Below are positions 1-7,978 of a stretch of DNA of 64,000 nt, piece by piece. The stretch lies in contig NZ_BAABIS010000001.1 in assembly GCF_039542905.1 (NCBI RefSeq), forward strand, positions 1,922,001 through 1,986,000. The letters are read 5' to 3'. Made by a program: the position numbers and the translations under genes. The notes under the pieces were generated by a model that saw only the letters and a list, made by a program, of their open reading frames with translations, did no database searches and had not been told where the DNA came from. The DNA comes from Kitasatospora terrestris. GTDB lineage: Bacteria; Actinomycetota; Actinomycetes; Streptomycetales; Streptomycetaceae. The number at the start of each line of letters is the position of its first letter. The first letter of the stretch is position 1.

Positions 1-222
1 GCCGCGGTAGGCGGTGCAGCAGCGCAGGTAGACGTGCTGGCCGTTGTCGACGGTCAGCTCGCCGCGGCGGAAGGAGAAGGCCAGGCCGCCGAGGCGCGGC
101 CGGCCCTCGATCAGGGTGACCCGCTGCCCGGCCTCGGCCAGCCGCAGGGCGGCCGTGATGCCGGCCAGGCCGCCGCCGACGACCACGGCGCTGGGCCGGG
201 TGTCGCGTGCCGGTGCGGTCAT
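1..222 (-). CDS. hpnE: Hydroxysqualene dehydroxylase HpnE, N-terminal part (cut by window edge)
   Basis: Only the first 74 codons are present; the rest lies before the window. The protein starts at an ATG and shows the N-terminal FAD-binding Rossmann motif VVVGGGLAGITAALRLAEAG followed by an acidic ribose-binding position and GGLAFSF, then DNGQHVYLRCC, a stretch typical of the hpnE branch of amine-oxidase-like flavoproteins. HpnE reduces hydroxysqualene to squalene with FAD, the last step of the three-enzyme HpnCDE route from farnesyl diphosphate to squalene for hopanoids. It follows hpnD by 88 bp on the same strand, so the order hpnC-hpnD-hpnE supports the call. A different amine oxidase is unlikely in this context. 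Confidence 0.88.
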   Translation of the reverse strand, partial: MTAPARDTRPSAVVVGGGLAGITAALRLAEAGQRVTLIEGRPRLGGLAFSFRRGELTVDNGQHVYLRCCTAYRG

Positions 223-310
223 CGGCCCTTCCCCCTGCCCTGGTGTTCGTGCGGCTCCGGTGCCGGCGGTGACGTGGTGCTGACACAGCGTGACATAACT
301 GGCGAGAGAA

Positions 311-1213
311 TCAAGAACGCCCTCCGGCGAGCCCGGACAGTGCCACGTACGCCTTCTCCCAGCCCGGCAGCGAGACCCGACCGCGCAGCACCGACTCCGG
401 GTCCGCGGCGATCCGGCCGAGCAGCCGGTGGTAGATGCCGGCCATCGCGGCGGTGCAGGCGCGGCTGCGGCGGTCGAGCATCGGCAGCAGCCGCAGGCCC
501 TCCTCGAAGGCCCGCTGGGCGCGGTCCGCCTCGAAGGCGACCAGGCCGAGGAAGTCGGCGCCGAGCGGCGGCGCGGAGAGCGCGAAGCCCTCCTGGCAGC
601 CGAACCGCTCCAGGTCCTCGGCCGGCAGGTAGATCCGGCCGTTCGTCGCGTCCTCGCGCAGGTCGCGCAGGATGTTGGTGAGCTGCAGGGCCAGCCCCAG
701 GGTGTCGGCGTACGCGGGGCCGCGCTCCCAGTCCGTGCAGCCGTACACGCCGAGCGAGAGCCGGCCGATCGAGCCGGCCACGCAGCGGCAGTAGACCTTG
801 AGGTCCTCGAAGGTCTTGTACTCGGCGCCGCGCAGGTCCATCTCGACGCCCTCGACCAGCTCGTCGAAGCCGTCCAGCGGGATCGGGAAGCGCCGGGCCG
901 CGTGGGCCAGCGCGACCTTGATCGGGTCGGTGTCGTCCTCGGTGACCCGGCCCTCGCGGATCTCGTCGAGCAGGTCGCGGGTGCGCGCCAGCGCCCGGGT
1001 CTTCTCCTCGGTCGGCAACTCACCGTCACCGATGTCGTCGACCCGGCGGGCGAGCGCGTACAGCGCGGACATGGCCAGTCGCTTGGGCTCCGGCAGCAGC
1101 CGGATGCCGTAGCTGAAGTTGCGGGCCTGCAGGGCGGTGACCGCCTCGCAGTACCGGTAGGCCGCCATGACCGGCGCCGACGCCAGTGGTGATGCCGCCA
1201 CGAGGGCGCTCAC
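311..1213 (-). CDS. hpnD: Presqualene diphosphate synthase HpnD
   Basis: A 300-residue trans-isoprenyl diphosphate synthase of the squalene/phytoene synthase family. The two Asp-rich Mg-binding motifs are intact: DDIGD at about residues 59-63 and D184-x3-D188 within NILRDLREDATNGRIYLP. The known reaction joins two farnesyl diphosphates to presqualene diphosphate. The start is GTG, and its codon overlaps the hpnC stop as GTGA, which implies translational coupling. HpnD and HpnC are paralogous; I separated them by gene order and by similarity of this one to the HpnD subtype (RNFSYGIRLLP near residue 31), so the two names could only be swapped, not replaced by another function. Confidence 0.88.
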   Translation of the reverse strand: MSALVAASPLASAPVMAAYRYCEAVTALQARNFSYGIRLLPEPKRLAMSALYALARRVDDIGDGELPTEEKTRALARTRDLLDEIREGRVTEDDTDPIKVALAHAARRFPIPLDGFDELVEGVEMDLRGAEYKTFEDLKVYCRCVAGSIGRLSLGVYGCTDWERGPAYADTLGLALQLTNILRDLREDATNGRIYLPAEDLERFGCQEGFALSAPPLGADFLGLVAFEADRAQRAFEEGLRLLPMLDRRSRACTAAMAGIYHRLLGRIAADPESVLRGRVSLPGWEKAYVALSGLAGGRS

Positions 1214-2145
1214 CTTCCCTTCGCGAAGAGTGCCGCCGCCTTGAGTGCCAGGCGGCGCTTGTCGGGCTTCGGCTGGTGGGCGAGCACGTCGAACCCGGCC
1301 GCCTCGACGGCGGCCAGGGCGGCGTACCCGCCGGCGGTGAATCCCGCCAGGAGCAGCCTGAGCCTGCCTTGAACCGTACCGACCAGCGGGGCCCCGCGGT
1401 CGAGCAGGGTCCGGGCGCGGGCCGCCTCCGAGGCGATCAGCGCCCGCACCGGGCCACTGGCCGCGGGCTCGGCCAGGTCGGCCTCGGTGACGCCGAACCG
1501 CGCCATGGACTCCTGCGGCAGGTAGATCCGGCCGCGGCCGAGGTCCTCGGCGACGTCCTGGAGGTGCTCGACCAGCTGCAGGCCGGTGCAGATCGCGTCG
1601 GAGAGCTCGATCCGCTCGGGGGTGGCGCGGCCCGCGATGGCGAGCACCAGGCGGCCCACCGGGTCGGCCGAGAGCGTGCAGTAGTGCCGCAGGTCCGCCC
1701 AGGCGGGGTAGCGGGTGGCCCGCTGGTCGACCCGGTTGGCCTCGATCAGGTTCCGGAACGGCTCGGGGGTGAGCGCGTGGGCCCGCACGGTGGGGACCAG
1801 GTCGCGCATCAGGGGGTGCCGGGGCGGGGCGGCGGCCGGTTCGAGGGCCTGCTCGAAGACCCGGTCCAGGTCGCGCTCCAGGCCGTCCAGCAGGGCGGGC
1901 CGGAAGCCCTCCTGCCCGGGGTCGGCGTCGACGCCCAGCAGGGCGGCGACGCCGGCCGGGTCGGCCAGGTCGCCGTCGCCGGCGTCGTCGACCAGGCGGG
2001 CGAAGCCGTAGACCGCCATCAGGTCGGTGCGCCAGGCGGCGGGCAGGAAGGAGGGGGCGACCGGGAAGTTCTCCAGGTCCGCCTTCTCCAGCGTGGCACC
2101 GTCTGTCTGGTTATCTGATTTGGCTGAAGCCGACACTGCGGTCAC
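1210..2145 (-). CDS. hpnC: Hydroxysqualene synthase HpnC
   Basis: A 311-residue squalene/phytoene synthase family protein. It carries ENFPVAPSFLP near the start, DDAGD at about residues 53-57 and a second Mg-binding motif D197-x3-D201 followed by GRGRIYLP. In the HpnCDE pathway this enzyme converts presqualene diphosphate to hydroxysqualene. It is the first gene of the three-gene operon, starting at GTG and overlapping hpnD by 4 bp. The operon probably has its own promoter in the 70 bp upstream, because the preceding same-strand operon ends at a strong terminator at 2219-2253. Confidence 0.87.
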   Translation of the reverse strand: MTAVSASAKSDNQTDGATLEKADLENFPVAPSFLPAAWRTDLMAVYGFARLVDDAGDGDLADPAGVAALLGVDADPGQEGFRPALLDGLERDLDRVFEQALEPAAAPPRHPLMRDLVPTVRAHALTPEPFRNLIEANRVDQRATRYPAWADLRHYCTLSADPVGRLVLAIAGRATPERIELSDAICTGLQLVEHLQDVAEDLGRGRIYLPQESMARFGVTEADLAEPAASGPVRALIASEAARARTLLDRGAPLVGTVQGRLRLLLAGFTAGGYAALAAVEAAGFDVLAHQPKPDKRRLALKAAALFAKGR

Positions 2146-2218
2146 TCCCCCGTTCTACACCGGCGCCGCCCGACCGGGCGGCTCGGACACGCACACGTCA
2201 CACGGTCACCGCACAGCG

Positions 2219-2253
2219 CAGGGCCGGTACCGGAGGATCCGGTACCGGCCCTG
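2219..2253 (-). terminator. Strong hairpin terminator of the glycopolymer/ABC operon
   Basis: A 16-bp perfect inverted repeat (arms CAGGGCCGGTACCGGA and its complement) with a 3-nt loop lies about 20 bp after the stop of the ABC ATPase gene and before hpnC on the same strand. There is no U tract, as is common in actinomycete terminators. It separates the glycopolymer operon from hpnCDE. Confidence 0.75.
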
Positions 2254-2272
2254 GCGTGCGGACGCACCCGGG

Positions 2273-3082
2273 TCAGGGGCGCTCGCCCTTCTCGTACATC
2301 CGGACCACCTCGTCGGTGTGCCCGTCCATCACCAGCTCGCCGTGCTCGATCCAGATGGTCCGCTCGCAGGTCTCGCGGATCGAGTTGTTGTCGTGGCTGA
2401 CCAGGAAGACCGTACCGGCCTCCTTGCGCAGCTCCTCGATCCGCCGCTTGGAGCGGTTCTGGAAGGCCTGGTCACCGGTGGCCAGCGCCTCGTCGATCAG
2501 CAGCACGTCGTGGGTCTTGGCCGCCGCGATGGAGAACCGCAGGCGGGCGCCCATGCCGGAGGAGTAGGTGCGCATCGGCAGCGAGATGAAGTCGCCCTTC
2601 TCGTTGATGCCGGAGAAGTCGACGACGCCCTGGTAGCGCTCGCGCACCTCGGCCGGGCTCATGCCCATCGCCAGGCAGCCCAGCACCACGTTGCGCTCAC
2701 CGGTCAGGTCGTCCATCAGCGCCGCGTTCACACCCAGCAGCGAGGGCTGGCCGTTGGTGTAGATGCCGCCCCGCTCGGTCGGCAGCAGGCCGGCGATGGC
2801 CGCCAGCATGGTCGACTTGCCGGAGCCGTTGGACCCGATCAGGCCGACCGCCTCACCCTTGTACGCGGTGAAGCTGATCCCGCGCACGGCGTGCACCTCG
2901 CGGATGGTCGGCGCCTTCTTGCGGGTGATGATCCGGCTCAGCGCCGAGGTGGCGCTGCCCTTGCCGGCGCCCGCGCCGTGCACCTTGTAGACGATGTGGA
3001 CGTCGTCCACGATCACCGTCGGCACCTTGGCCCGCTGGGCGTCCACCGCGGTCTCCTCCTTGTACAGAGCTGCATCAGCCAC
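2273..3082 (-). CDS. Polysaccharide/teichoic acid-type ABC exporter, ATP-binding subunit (TagH-like)
   Basis: A 269-residue ATPase of the O-antigen/teichoic acid exporter group. Walker A GSNGSGKST is at about 83-91, the signature YSSGMGARLRF starts at 173, Walker B VLLIDEALATGD at 193, and the switch histidine is H230. The short insert before Walker A and the DEALATGD form of Walker B are typical of TagH/Wzt-type ATPases, which drive export of undecaprenyl-linked polymers through a six-helix permease. The C-terminal carbohydrate-binding extension of Wzt is absent, so it is TagH-like. The GTG start overlaps the permease gene by 8 bp, so the two subunits are coupled. The substrate is probably the polymer made by the upstream enzymes (inference). 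Confidence 0.85.
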   Translation of the reverse strand: MADAALYKEETAVDAQRAKVPTVIVDDVHIVYKVHGAGAGKGSATSALSRIITRKKAPTIREVHAVRGISFTAYKGEAVGLIGSNGSGKSTMLAAIAGLLPTERGGIYTNGQPSLLGVNAALMDDLTGERNVVLGCLAMGMSPAEVRERYQGVVDFSGINEKGDFISLPMRTYSSGMGARLRFSIAAAKTHDVLLIDEALATGDQAFQNRSKRRIEELRKEAGTVFLVSHDNNSIRETCERTIWIEHGELVMDGHTDEVVRMYEKGERP

Positions 3083-4046
3083 GGCCGTACTCCTCCTCGG
3101 ACTTCCAGAAGAACACGAAGCCGAGGACGAAGGCGCCGACGCCCCAGACCGCGGCCATCATCCAGATGTGGTCGGGCAGGATCAGCGCCTTCGGCAGCGC
3201 GTTGCCGGCCGCGTCGTAGCCGCCCGGGTACTTCGCCTTGTCGAAGCTCTCCGGCATGAAGGCGTAGCGCATCAGGTCCATGTAGACCGTCGCCGGGTTC
3301 CACGAGTACAGCTTCTGGTAGATCGTCGGCCACTTCTCGATGTAGCCCGAGACGCTGTACATCACGCCGGAGACGTACATCCAGGTGCGCAGCAGGAAGG
3401 GCATCAGCTGCGAGATGTCCGAGGTCTTGGCGCCGATCCGGGCCATCACCAGGGCCAGGCCGGTGTTGAACAGGGCCTGCAGGGCGAGCGCCGGAACGAT
3501 CAGCAGCCAGGTCATGCCCGGCGAGATGCCGTTCAGCAGGACGATCGCGACCAGCACGACCATCGAGATCAGCAGCTGCTGGAGCTGGATCACGGTGAAC
3601 GCGATCGGCAGCGAGGCCCGCGGGAAGTGCAGGGCGCGGATCAGGCCCAGGTTGTCCGAGATGGACCGGGTGCCCGCCTGGATGGCGCTCTGCGAGAACT
3701 GGAAGACGAAGACGCCGACGCACAGCCAGGCGATGTAGACCGGGACGGTGTCCCGGCTGTTCATGATCACACCGAAGACCAGGTAGAAGACCGCGCAGTT
3801 CAGCAGCGGGGTCAGCACCTGCCAGAGCTGGCCGAGCTTGGCCGTGGTGTACTGCGCCACCAGGCGGGCGGTGGCGAAGGCGGTGATGAAGGACCGCCTG
3901 GCCCACAGCTGCCGGATGTACTCGAACAGGCCCGGCCGCCGGCCGCTGACCGTCAGCCGGTACTTGGCCGCCAGTTCCTTGGGGCTCAGGCCCGCGTCCT
4001 CTCCCCTCGGTGAGGAGAGGCTGACGGGGTCACTCAGTGTCGACAC
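3075..4046 (-). CDS. Polysaccharide/teichoic acid-type ABC exporter, permease (TagG-like)
   Basis: A 323-residue ABC-2 permease. A long cytoplasmic N-terminus with RSFITAFATARLVAQY and KLGQLWQVLTPLLN precedes about six hydrophobic helices, with the family-typical segments FYLVFGVIMN, PIAFTVIQL and FLLRTWMYVSGVMYS. It forms the membrane half of the exporter whose ATPase is the next gene. The start is GTG. It lies 91 bp after the glycosyltransferase gene, a larger gap than elsewhere in this operon, so an internal promoter is possible. ABC-2 permeases of this type move lipid-linked glycans; the exact cargo is inferred from neighbours. Confidence 0.85.
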   Translation of the reverse strand: MSTLSDPVSLSSPRGEDAGLSPKELAAKYRLTVSGRRPGLFEYIRQLWARRSFITAFATARLVAQYTTAKLGQLWQVLTPLLNCAVFYLVFGVIMNSRDTVPVYIAWLCVGVFVFQFSQSAIQAGTRSISDNLGLIRALHFPRASLPIAFTVIQLQQLLISMVVLVAIVLLNGISPGMTWLLIVPALALQALFNTGLALVMARIGAKTSDISQLMPFLLRTWMYVSGVMYSVSGYIEKWPTIYQKLYSWNPATVYMDLMRYAFMPESFDKAKYPGGYDAAGNALPKALILPDHIWMMAAVWGVGAFVLGFVFFWKSEEEYGRG

Positions 4047-4137
4047 GTTCGTCCTTCACAACAGGTGCTGCAACCACGGGGGACAAGGGGTGCGCGGTTC
4101 GCGGTTCCCGGGAGCGGGGTGCGCCGCCCGGCTGCGA

Positions 4138-5019
4138 TCAGATGATTGGCGGTCTGCCGAGTCTGGTCAAGCGCCAGACCGTGCTCCACCGCATCGGCCG
4201 GCGCGGCCCGCAGGGTTCGCTCCAGCCGGCCCGGAAGCCGCCGAGCCAGGCCTTGAGCCCGTCGGACGACGGACGGCGGGCCAGCGTGAGCAGCAACCAC
4301 GTCCCCAGGTAGAGAGGCACGATCGGGGCCGGAAGGTTCCGTCGGGCCAGCCACACCCGGTTGCGGGCCACGTTGTGGAAGTACGCGGCGTGCCGGGCCG
4401 GGGAGGTCGCCGGGTGGTTCAGCACCACGTCCGGGCGGTAGTCGATCGACCAGCCGGCGTCCAGCGCGCGCCAGGCCAGGTCGGTCTCCTCGTGGGCGTA
4501 GAAGAACTCCGCGGGCAGCTGTCCGGCCTGCGGGAAGACCGCGGTGCGCACCGCGCAGGCGCCGCCCAGGAAGGTGGTCACCCGGGAGCCCCGCATCGGG
4601 TCGCCCACCCGGACCCGGGGGACGTGCCGGCGCTGGGTGGTGCCGGTCTCCGGGTCGGCGATCCGGAAGGAGACGATGCCGAGCCCCGGGTCGGCCGCGA
4701 AGGCCTCGCGCAGGATCGCGGCGGAGTCGGTGCGCGGCAGCAGGCCGTCGTCGTCCAGGAAGAGCACCACGTCCACGTCGCGCCCGTCCGGGCCGAACAG
4801 CTCGATGCCGACGTTGCGCCCGCCCGGGATGCCGAGGTTCTCCGGCAGCTCCGCGGTGCGCACCCCGGCCGGCAGGGCTGGCAGCGGGGCGCCGTTGGCG
4901 ACCACGGCCAGCTCGACGGCCGGGCCCTGCTGGGCGCGGACGGAGTCGATCAGGGCGTTCAGTTCGGCCGGCCGGTTGCCCATCGTGATGATCACGGCGC
5001 CGAGCTTGAGGTCGCTCAT
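4138..5019 (-). CDS. Family 2 glycosyltransferase
   Basis: A 293-residue GT-A glycosyltransferase. The N-terminal strand LGAVIITMGNRPAELNALIDS, the loop NLGIPGGRNVGI, the metal/nucleotide-binding DDD at 89-91 and the acceptor-side HEETDLAWR at 176-184 follow the rhamnosyl/galactofuranosyl-transferase-like GT2 layout. Near the C-terminus YLGTWLLLTLARR suggests membrane association. I chose the ATG at 5019 because it overlaps the preceding stop as ATGA; the frame is open further upstream but inside the neighbouring gene. It probably adds a sugar to the glycopolymer or glycolipid made by this operon. The donor sugar cannot be told from sequence. Confidence 0.85.
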   Translation of the reverse strand: MSDLKLGAVIITMGNRPAELNALIDSVRAQQGPAVELAVVANGAPLPALPAGVRTAELPENLGIPGGRNVGIELFGPDGRDVDVVLFLDDDGLLPRTDSAAILREAFAADPGLGIVSFRIADPETGTTQRRHVPRVRVGDPMRGSRVTTFLGGACAVRTAVFPQAGQLPAEFFYAHEETDLAWRALDAGWSIDYRPDVVLNHPATSPARHAAYFHNVARNRVWLARRNLPAPIVPLYLGTWLLLTLARRPSSDGLKAWLGGFRAGWSEPCGPRRPMRWSTVWRLTRLGRPPII

Positions 5020-5846
5020 CGCAGCCTGCTCGACAGGACGATCGACAGCAGGTGCAGCACGGTCTGGAGCATCGCGATGGCGGCCAGCACCACCACGGCC
5101 AGGCGGGTGAAGAACAGCCCGCCCTGCACCGCGTCGGCGATCCCGGCGGCCAGGATGAACAGCGAGGCCTCCACCGCGCCCACCAGGCGGTGGAACTTCA
5201 GCAGCGAGGCGGCCCGGCGGGCCTTGGCCACACCGGCCGAGCGCGGCACCGAGGCGCTGTCCTCGACGGCGGTCATCCCGCTGCGGGCGCGGGCCACGTC
5301 CACCAGGTCGGTCTCGGACTTGATCAGGATCGCGCCGAGCGCGGCCAGCGTGCCGAGGAAGGCCCACTCCCAGTGCGCGGCGCCGCCCTCCTGGTGGAAC
5401 AGGTCGGTGGCGCGCAGGCCCAGGCCGGTCAGCAGTGCGGCCTCGGACATGTAGTGGCCGACCCGGTCGAGGTAGACGCCGGTGAGCGAGGTCTGCCGGC
5501 GCCAGCGGGCCACCTCGCCGTCCACGCAGTCGAGCAGCAGGTAGACCTGGATCAGGAGGGCGGCCAGGACGGCGCCCGCCAGACCCGGCACCACCAGGGC
5601 GGCACCGGCCAGGATGCCGGTGACCATCATCAGGTAGGTCAGGCCGTTGGGCGTGATCGCCGTGACCGTCGAGAGTATCCGGGTGATCCGCAGCGAGATC
5701 TTCCGCATGTACAGGCGGCCGGCCCAGTGCTCGGCGCTGCGGCGCTGGAGCATGCCCTCCGGGTGGATCACCGCGCGCAGCTCCTCGATCGAGGGGCGGC
5801 GGGTCAGGTCCACCGGGGGGCGTTCAGCTGTTGACTGCTTGGACAT
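5016..5846 (-). CDS. CDP-alcohol phosphotransferase family membrane enzyme
   Basis: A 276-residue multi-helix enzyme that transfers a phospho-alcohol from a CDP-activated donor. The family motif is visible as D106-x2-D109-G110-x2-A113-R114-x8-G123-x3-D127-x3-H131, so the fourth, catalytic aspartate is replaced by histidine in LDRVGHYMSE. A family-typical TPNGLTYLMMVTG helix precedes it. The start is the ATG at 5846, which overlaps the upstream gene by 23 bp. With a glycerol-1-phosphate dehydrogenase-like enzyme and a nucleotidyltransferase upstream, it may join a CDP-glycerol or CDP-polyol to a lipid or second alcohol (inference). Phosphatidylglycerol or inositol phosphate synthases are the alternatives. 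Confidence 0.82.
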   Translation of the reverse strand: MSKQSTAERPPVDLTRRPSIEELRAVIHPEGMLQRRSAEHWAGRLYMRKISLRITRILSTVTAITPNGLTYLMMVTGILAGAALVVPGLAGAVLAALLIQVYLLLDCVDGEVARWRRQTSLTGVYLDRVGHYMSEAALLTGLGLRATDLFHQEGGAAHWEWAFLGTLAALGAILIKSETDLVDVARARSGMTAVEDSASVPRSAGVAKARRAASLLKFHRLVGAVEASLFILAAGIADAVQGGLFFTRLAVVVLAAIAMLQTVLHLLSIVLSSRLR

Positions 5847-6885
5847 AGTCGGCGTACGCGTCCCTGATGTCGGAAGGGGAGAGGTCGAGGTGCTCGAGGA
5901 TGGTGAAGCGCCCCGGGCGGGTGTTCGGAGCGTAGTGCACCGCATCGGTGAACTCCGCCTCGGTGAAACCGATCTGATCGGCGGTCACCGGCAGGTTGTG
6001 GAACCGCAGGCGGTCCACCATCCGGCCGGTCAGCTCGCGCTCGCCCCGCAGGTGGCTCGCGAAGGCCGCGCCGAGGCCGACCTGCTCGCCGTGCTGGGCG
6101 GACCGCTTGGGGTAGAGCAGGTCCAGGGCATGCGAGATCTCGTGGCAGGCGCCCGACGAAGGCCTGGTGCTGCCGGCGATGTTCATCGCGATGCCGGACA
6201 GTACCAGGGCCTCCGCCAGCGATGTCAGCAGGTCCTGGTCCTCCAGCCCGCCGGGGTGGCGGAGCAGGTTCTCGGCCGCCGAGCGGGCCATCGCGACGGC
6301 CAGCCCGTCCACCGGCTCGCCGGTCTCCCGCTGGGAGAGCTCCCAGTCCGCGCAGGCCGAGATGTTGGACAGCACGTCGCCGATCCCGGCCGCGACGAAG
6401 CGCTTCGGGGCCTTGGCGACGACCTCCAGGTCGACCACGATCCCGATCGGGCTGGGCACCCCGTAGGAGCCCCGGCCGGCGTCGTTGTCCAGGATGGAGA
6501 CCGGCGAGCAGATGCCGTCGTGCGCGAGGTTGGTGGCCACCGCGACGACCGGCAGACCGACCCGGGCGGCCGCGTACTTCGCCGCGTCGATGATCTTACC
6601 GCCGCCGAGGCCCACCAGGGCGTCGTAGTGGCCCCCGCGCATCGCCTCCGCCAGCCGGACCGCCCCGTCCAGGGTGCCGTCGGCCACGTCGTACCAGTCC
6701 GCGCCCGGCAGCACCGGCTCCAGGCGCTCGCGCAGCGCCCGCCCGGAGCCCGGGCTGATCGCCACCGCTATCCGCCCGGAGCTGGACAGCCGGCCGTCCG
6801 CGAGGATGCCGCCGAGCGACTCCAGGGCGCGCGGGCGGATCTCGACGAAGACCGGGGACGGCAGCAGGCGGGTCAGTACCGGCAC
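5824..6885 (-). CDS. Glycerol-1-phosphate dehydrogenase-family protein (AraM/EgsA-like)
   Basis: A 353-residue member of the iron-containing alcohol dehydrogenase/dehydroquinate synthase superfamily. NAD-binding GLGGGKIID lies at about 92-100, followed by ATNLAHDGICSPVS at 117-130, the metal-ligand segments GIGD at about 167-170 and GACHEISHALD at about 246-255, and QHGEQVG at 264-270. This pattern matches sn-glycerol-1-phosphate dehydrogenases (archaeal EgsA, Bacillus AraM), which reduce dihydroxyacetone phosphate to glycerol-1-phosphate. The GTG start overlaps the nucleotidyltransferase gene by 13 bp. Here it probably supplies a phosphorylated polyol for CDP activation. 3-dehydroquinate synthase is excluded by length and motifs. 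Confidence 0.82.
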   Translation of the reverse strand: MPVLTRLLPSPVFVEIRPRALESLGGILADGRLSSSGRIAVAISPGSGRALRERLEPVLPGADWYDVADGTLDGAVRLAEAMRGGHYDALVGLGGGKIIDAAKYAAARVGLPVVAVATNLAHDGICSPVSILDNDAGRGSYGVPSPIGIVVDLEVVAKAPKRFVAAGIGDVLSNISACADWELSQRETGEPVDGLAVAMARSAAENLLRHPGGLEDQDLLTSLAEALVLSGIAMNIAGSTRPSSGACHEISHALDLLYPKRSAQHGEQVGLGAAFASHLRGERELTGRMVDRLRFHNLPVTADQIGFTEAEFTDAVHYAPNTRPGRFTILEHLDLSPSDIRDAYADYVQAVNS

Positions 6886-7628
6886 GCGATCTCCCTCGCC
6901 TTGTTCAGGTCGTCGTGGTTGTCCACCTCGACCCAGGACACCTCGCCGATCGGCTGCACGTCGATCCGCAGGCCGCGGTGGACCATCTCCTGGTAGCCGT
7001 CCTCGTAGTACAGCTGCGGGTCGCGCTCGTAGGTCGCCTTGAGGGCGTCGGCGAGCGCGTCCCCGGCGGACGGGTTGATCACGGTGACGCCGATGTACTC
7101 ACCGGTCGCCTCGGACGGGTCCATCAGCTTGGTGATCCGCCGCATGCCGAGCTCCGGGTCGACGACGACCTTCATCTCCTCGTCGGCCAGCTTCTTCACG
7201 GTGTCCAGCGCCAGCAGGATGCCGGGCGCGGCACCCTCCTTGATCAGCCGGTCGTTGCCGTCCAGCATGGTGCGCTGCACCGAGGCCGGGTGCACGGTGT
7301 CGCCGTTGGCCAGCAGCAGGCCCTCGCCGAACAGGTCGCGGGCGCACCACAGCGAGTAGGCGTTGTTCCACTCCTCGGCCTTGTCGTTCTCGACCAGGGT
7401 GAGCTTGACGCCGTACTTCTGCTCCAGCGCGTCCTTGCGGTCGTACACGGCCTCCTTGCGGTAGCCGACCACGATCGCGGCCTCGCGCAGACCCACCTCG
7501 GCGAAGTTCCCGAGGGTCAGGTCCAGCACCGTCCGCTCCCCGTCGACCGGCACCAGCGCCTTGGGCAGGGTGTCGGTGTAGGGCCGGAGCCGGCGGCCGG
7601 CGCCGGCGGCCAGAACGAGGCCGATCAT
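6873..7628 (-). CDS. Sugar/polyol-phosphate nucleotidyltransferase
   Basis: A 251-residue NTP transferase with the N-terminal signature LAAGAGRRLRPYTDTLPKAL, the metal-binding GLLLANGDTV and a second metal site near SWVEVDNHDDL at the C-terminus. Single-domain enzymes of this size with a final VDNHDDL are usually cytidylyl- or inositol-phosphate-type transferases, which would fit the CDP-alcohol phosphotransferase two genes downstream. It begins the operon with an ATG at 7628. The upstream 350 bp are shared with divergent idi and contain a 21-bp palindrome at 7686-7706. Substrate specificity is not readable from sequence; dTDP-sugar synthases are less likely because of the context. Confidence 0.82.
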   Translation of the reverse strand: MIGLVLAAGAGRRLRPYTDTLPKALVPVDGERTVLDLTLGNFAEVGLREAAIVVGYRKEAVYDRKDALEQKYGVKLTLVENDKAEEWNNAYSLWCARDLFGEGLLLANGDTVHPASVQRTMLDGNDRLIKEGAAPGILLALDTVKKLADEEMKVVVDPELGMRRITKLMDPSEATGEYIGVTVINPSAGDALADALKATYERDPQLYYEDGYQEMVHRGLRIDVQPIGEVSWVEVDNHDDLNKAREIACRY

Positions 7629-7978
7629 GCGGTGTCTCCTGCGTCATCTCGGATCGGGCCGGCCGGGTGTCCGTCGCGGCACGCCGGTGGCCGGTTACCG
7701 GCCACCGTGTACTGGTGATGGTAGGCGACCCCGGCGACCTGGCAGAACGCGGGCACGGCCCTCTTCGCAGGCACAACCGGTCGAGAAGGTGAACACCTGT
7801 GTGGAAGGAGTGGACGCGAAGCGTTCACCGGTCGAACAACCCTGCCAATCATTCGGCCCTTACCCTCCATGGCGTGCGTCAGAGCGGCAGCCGCGGCGGG
7901 CCATGCGGCAGACTGGGCGGGCCCGGCCACGCCGGTCGAAGTGTGTCGAACCGTCCCGCCGAAAGGTGCCGCCCGCCC
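7629..7978. other. Divergent intergenic region between the nucleotidyltransferase gene and idi
   Basis: 350 bp with no convincing gene. It should hold the promoters of two divergent units. The only clear structure is the palindrome at 7686-7706. I see no confident -35/-10 pair. Confidence 0.6.
7686..7706. promoter_or_regulatory. 21-bp perfect palindrome, candidate operator
   Basis: The half-site GGTGGCCGGT and its exact complement flank a single T. The 1-nt centre rules out a stable hairpin loop and suggests a dimeric repressor site. It lies 57 bp upstream of the first gene of the glycopolymer operon. Its core CCGGTTACCGG recurs, in complement, at 36440-36450. Confidence 0.4.
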
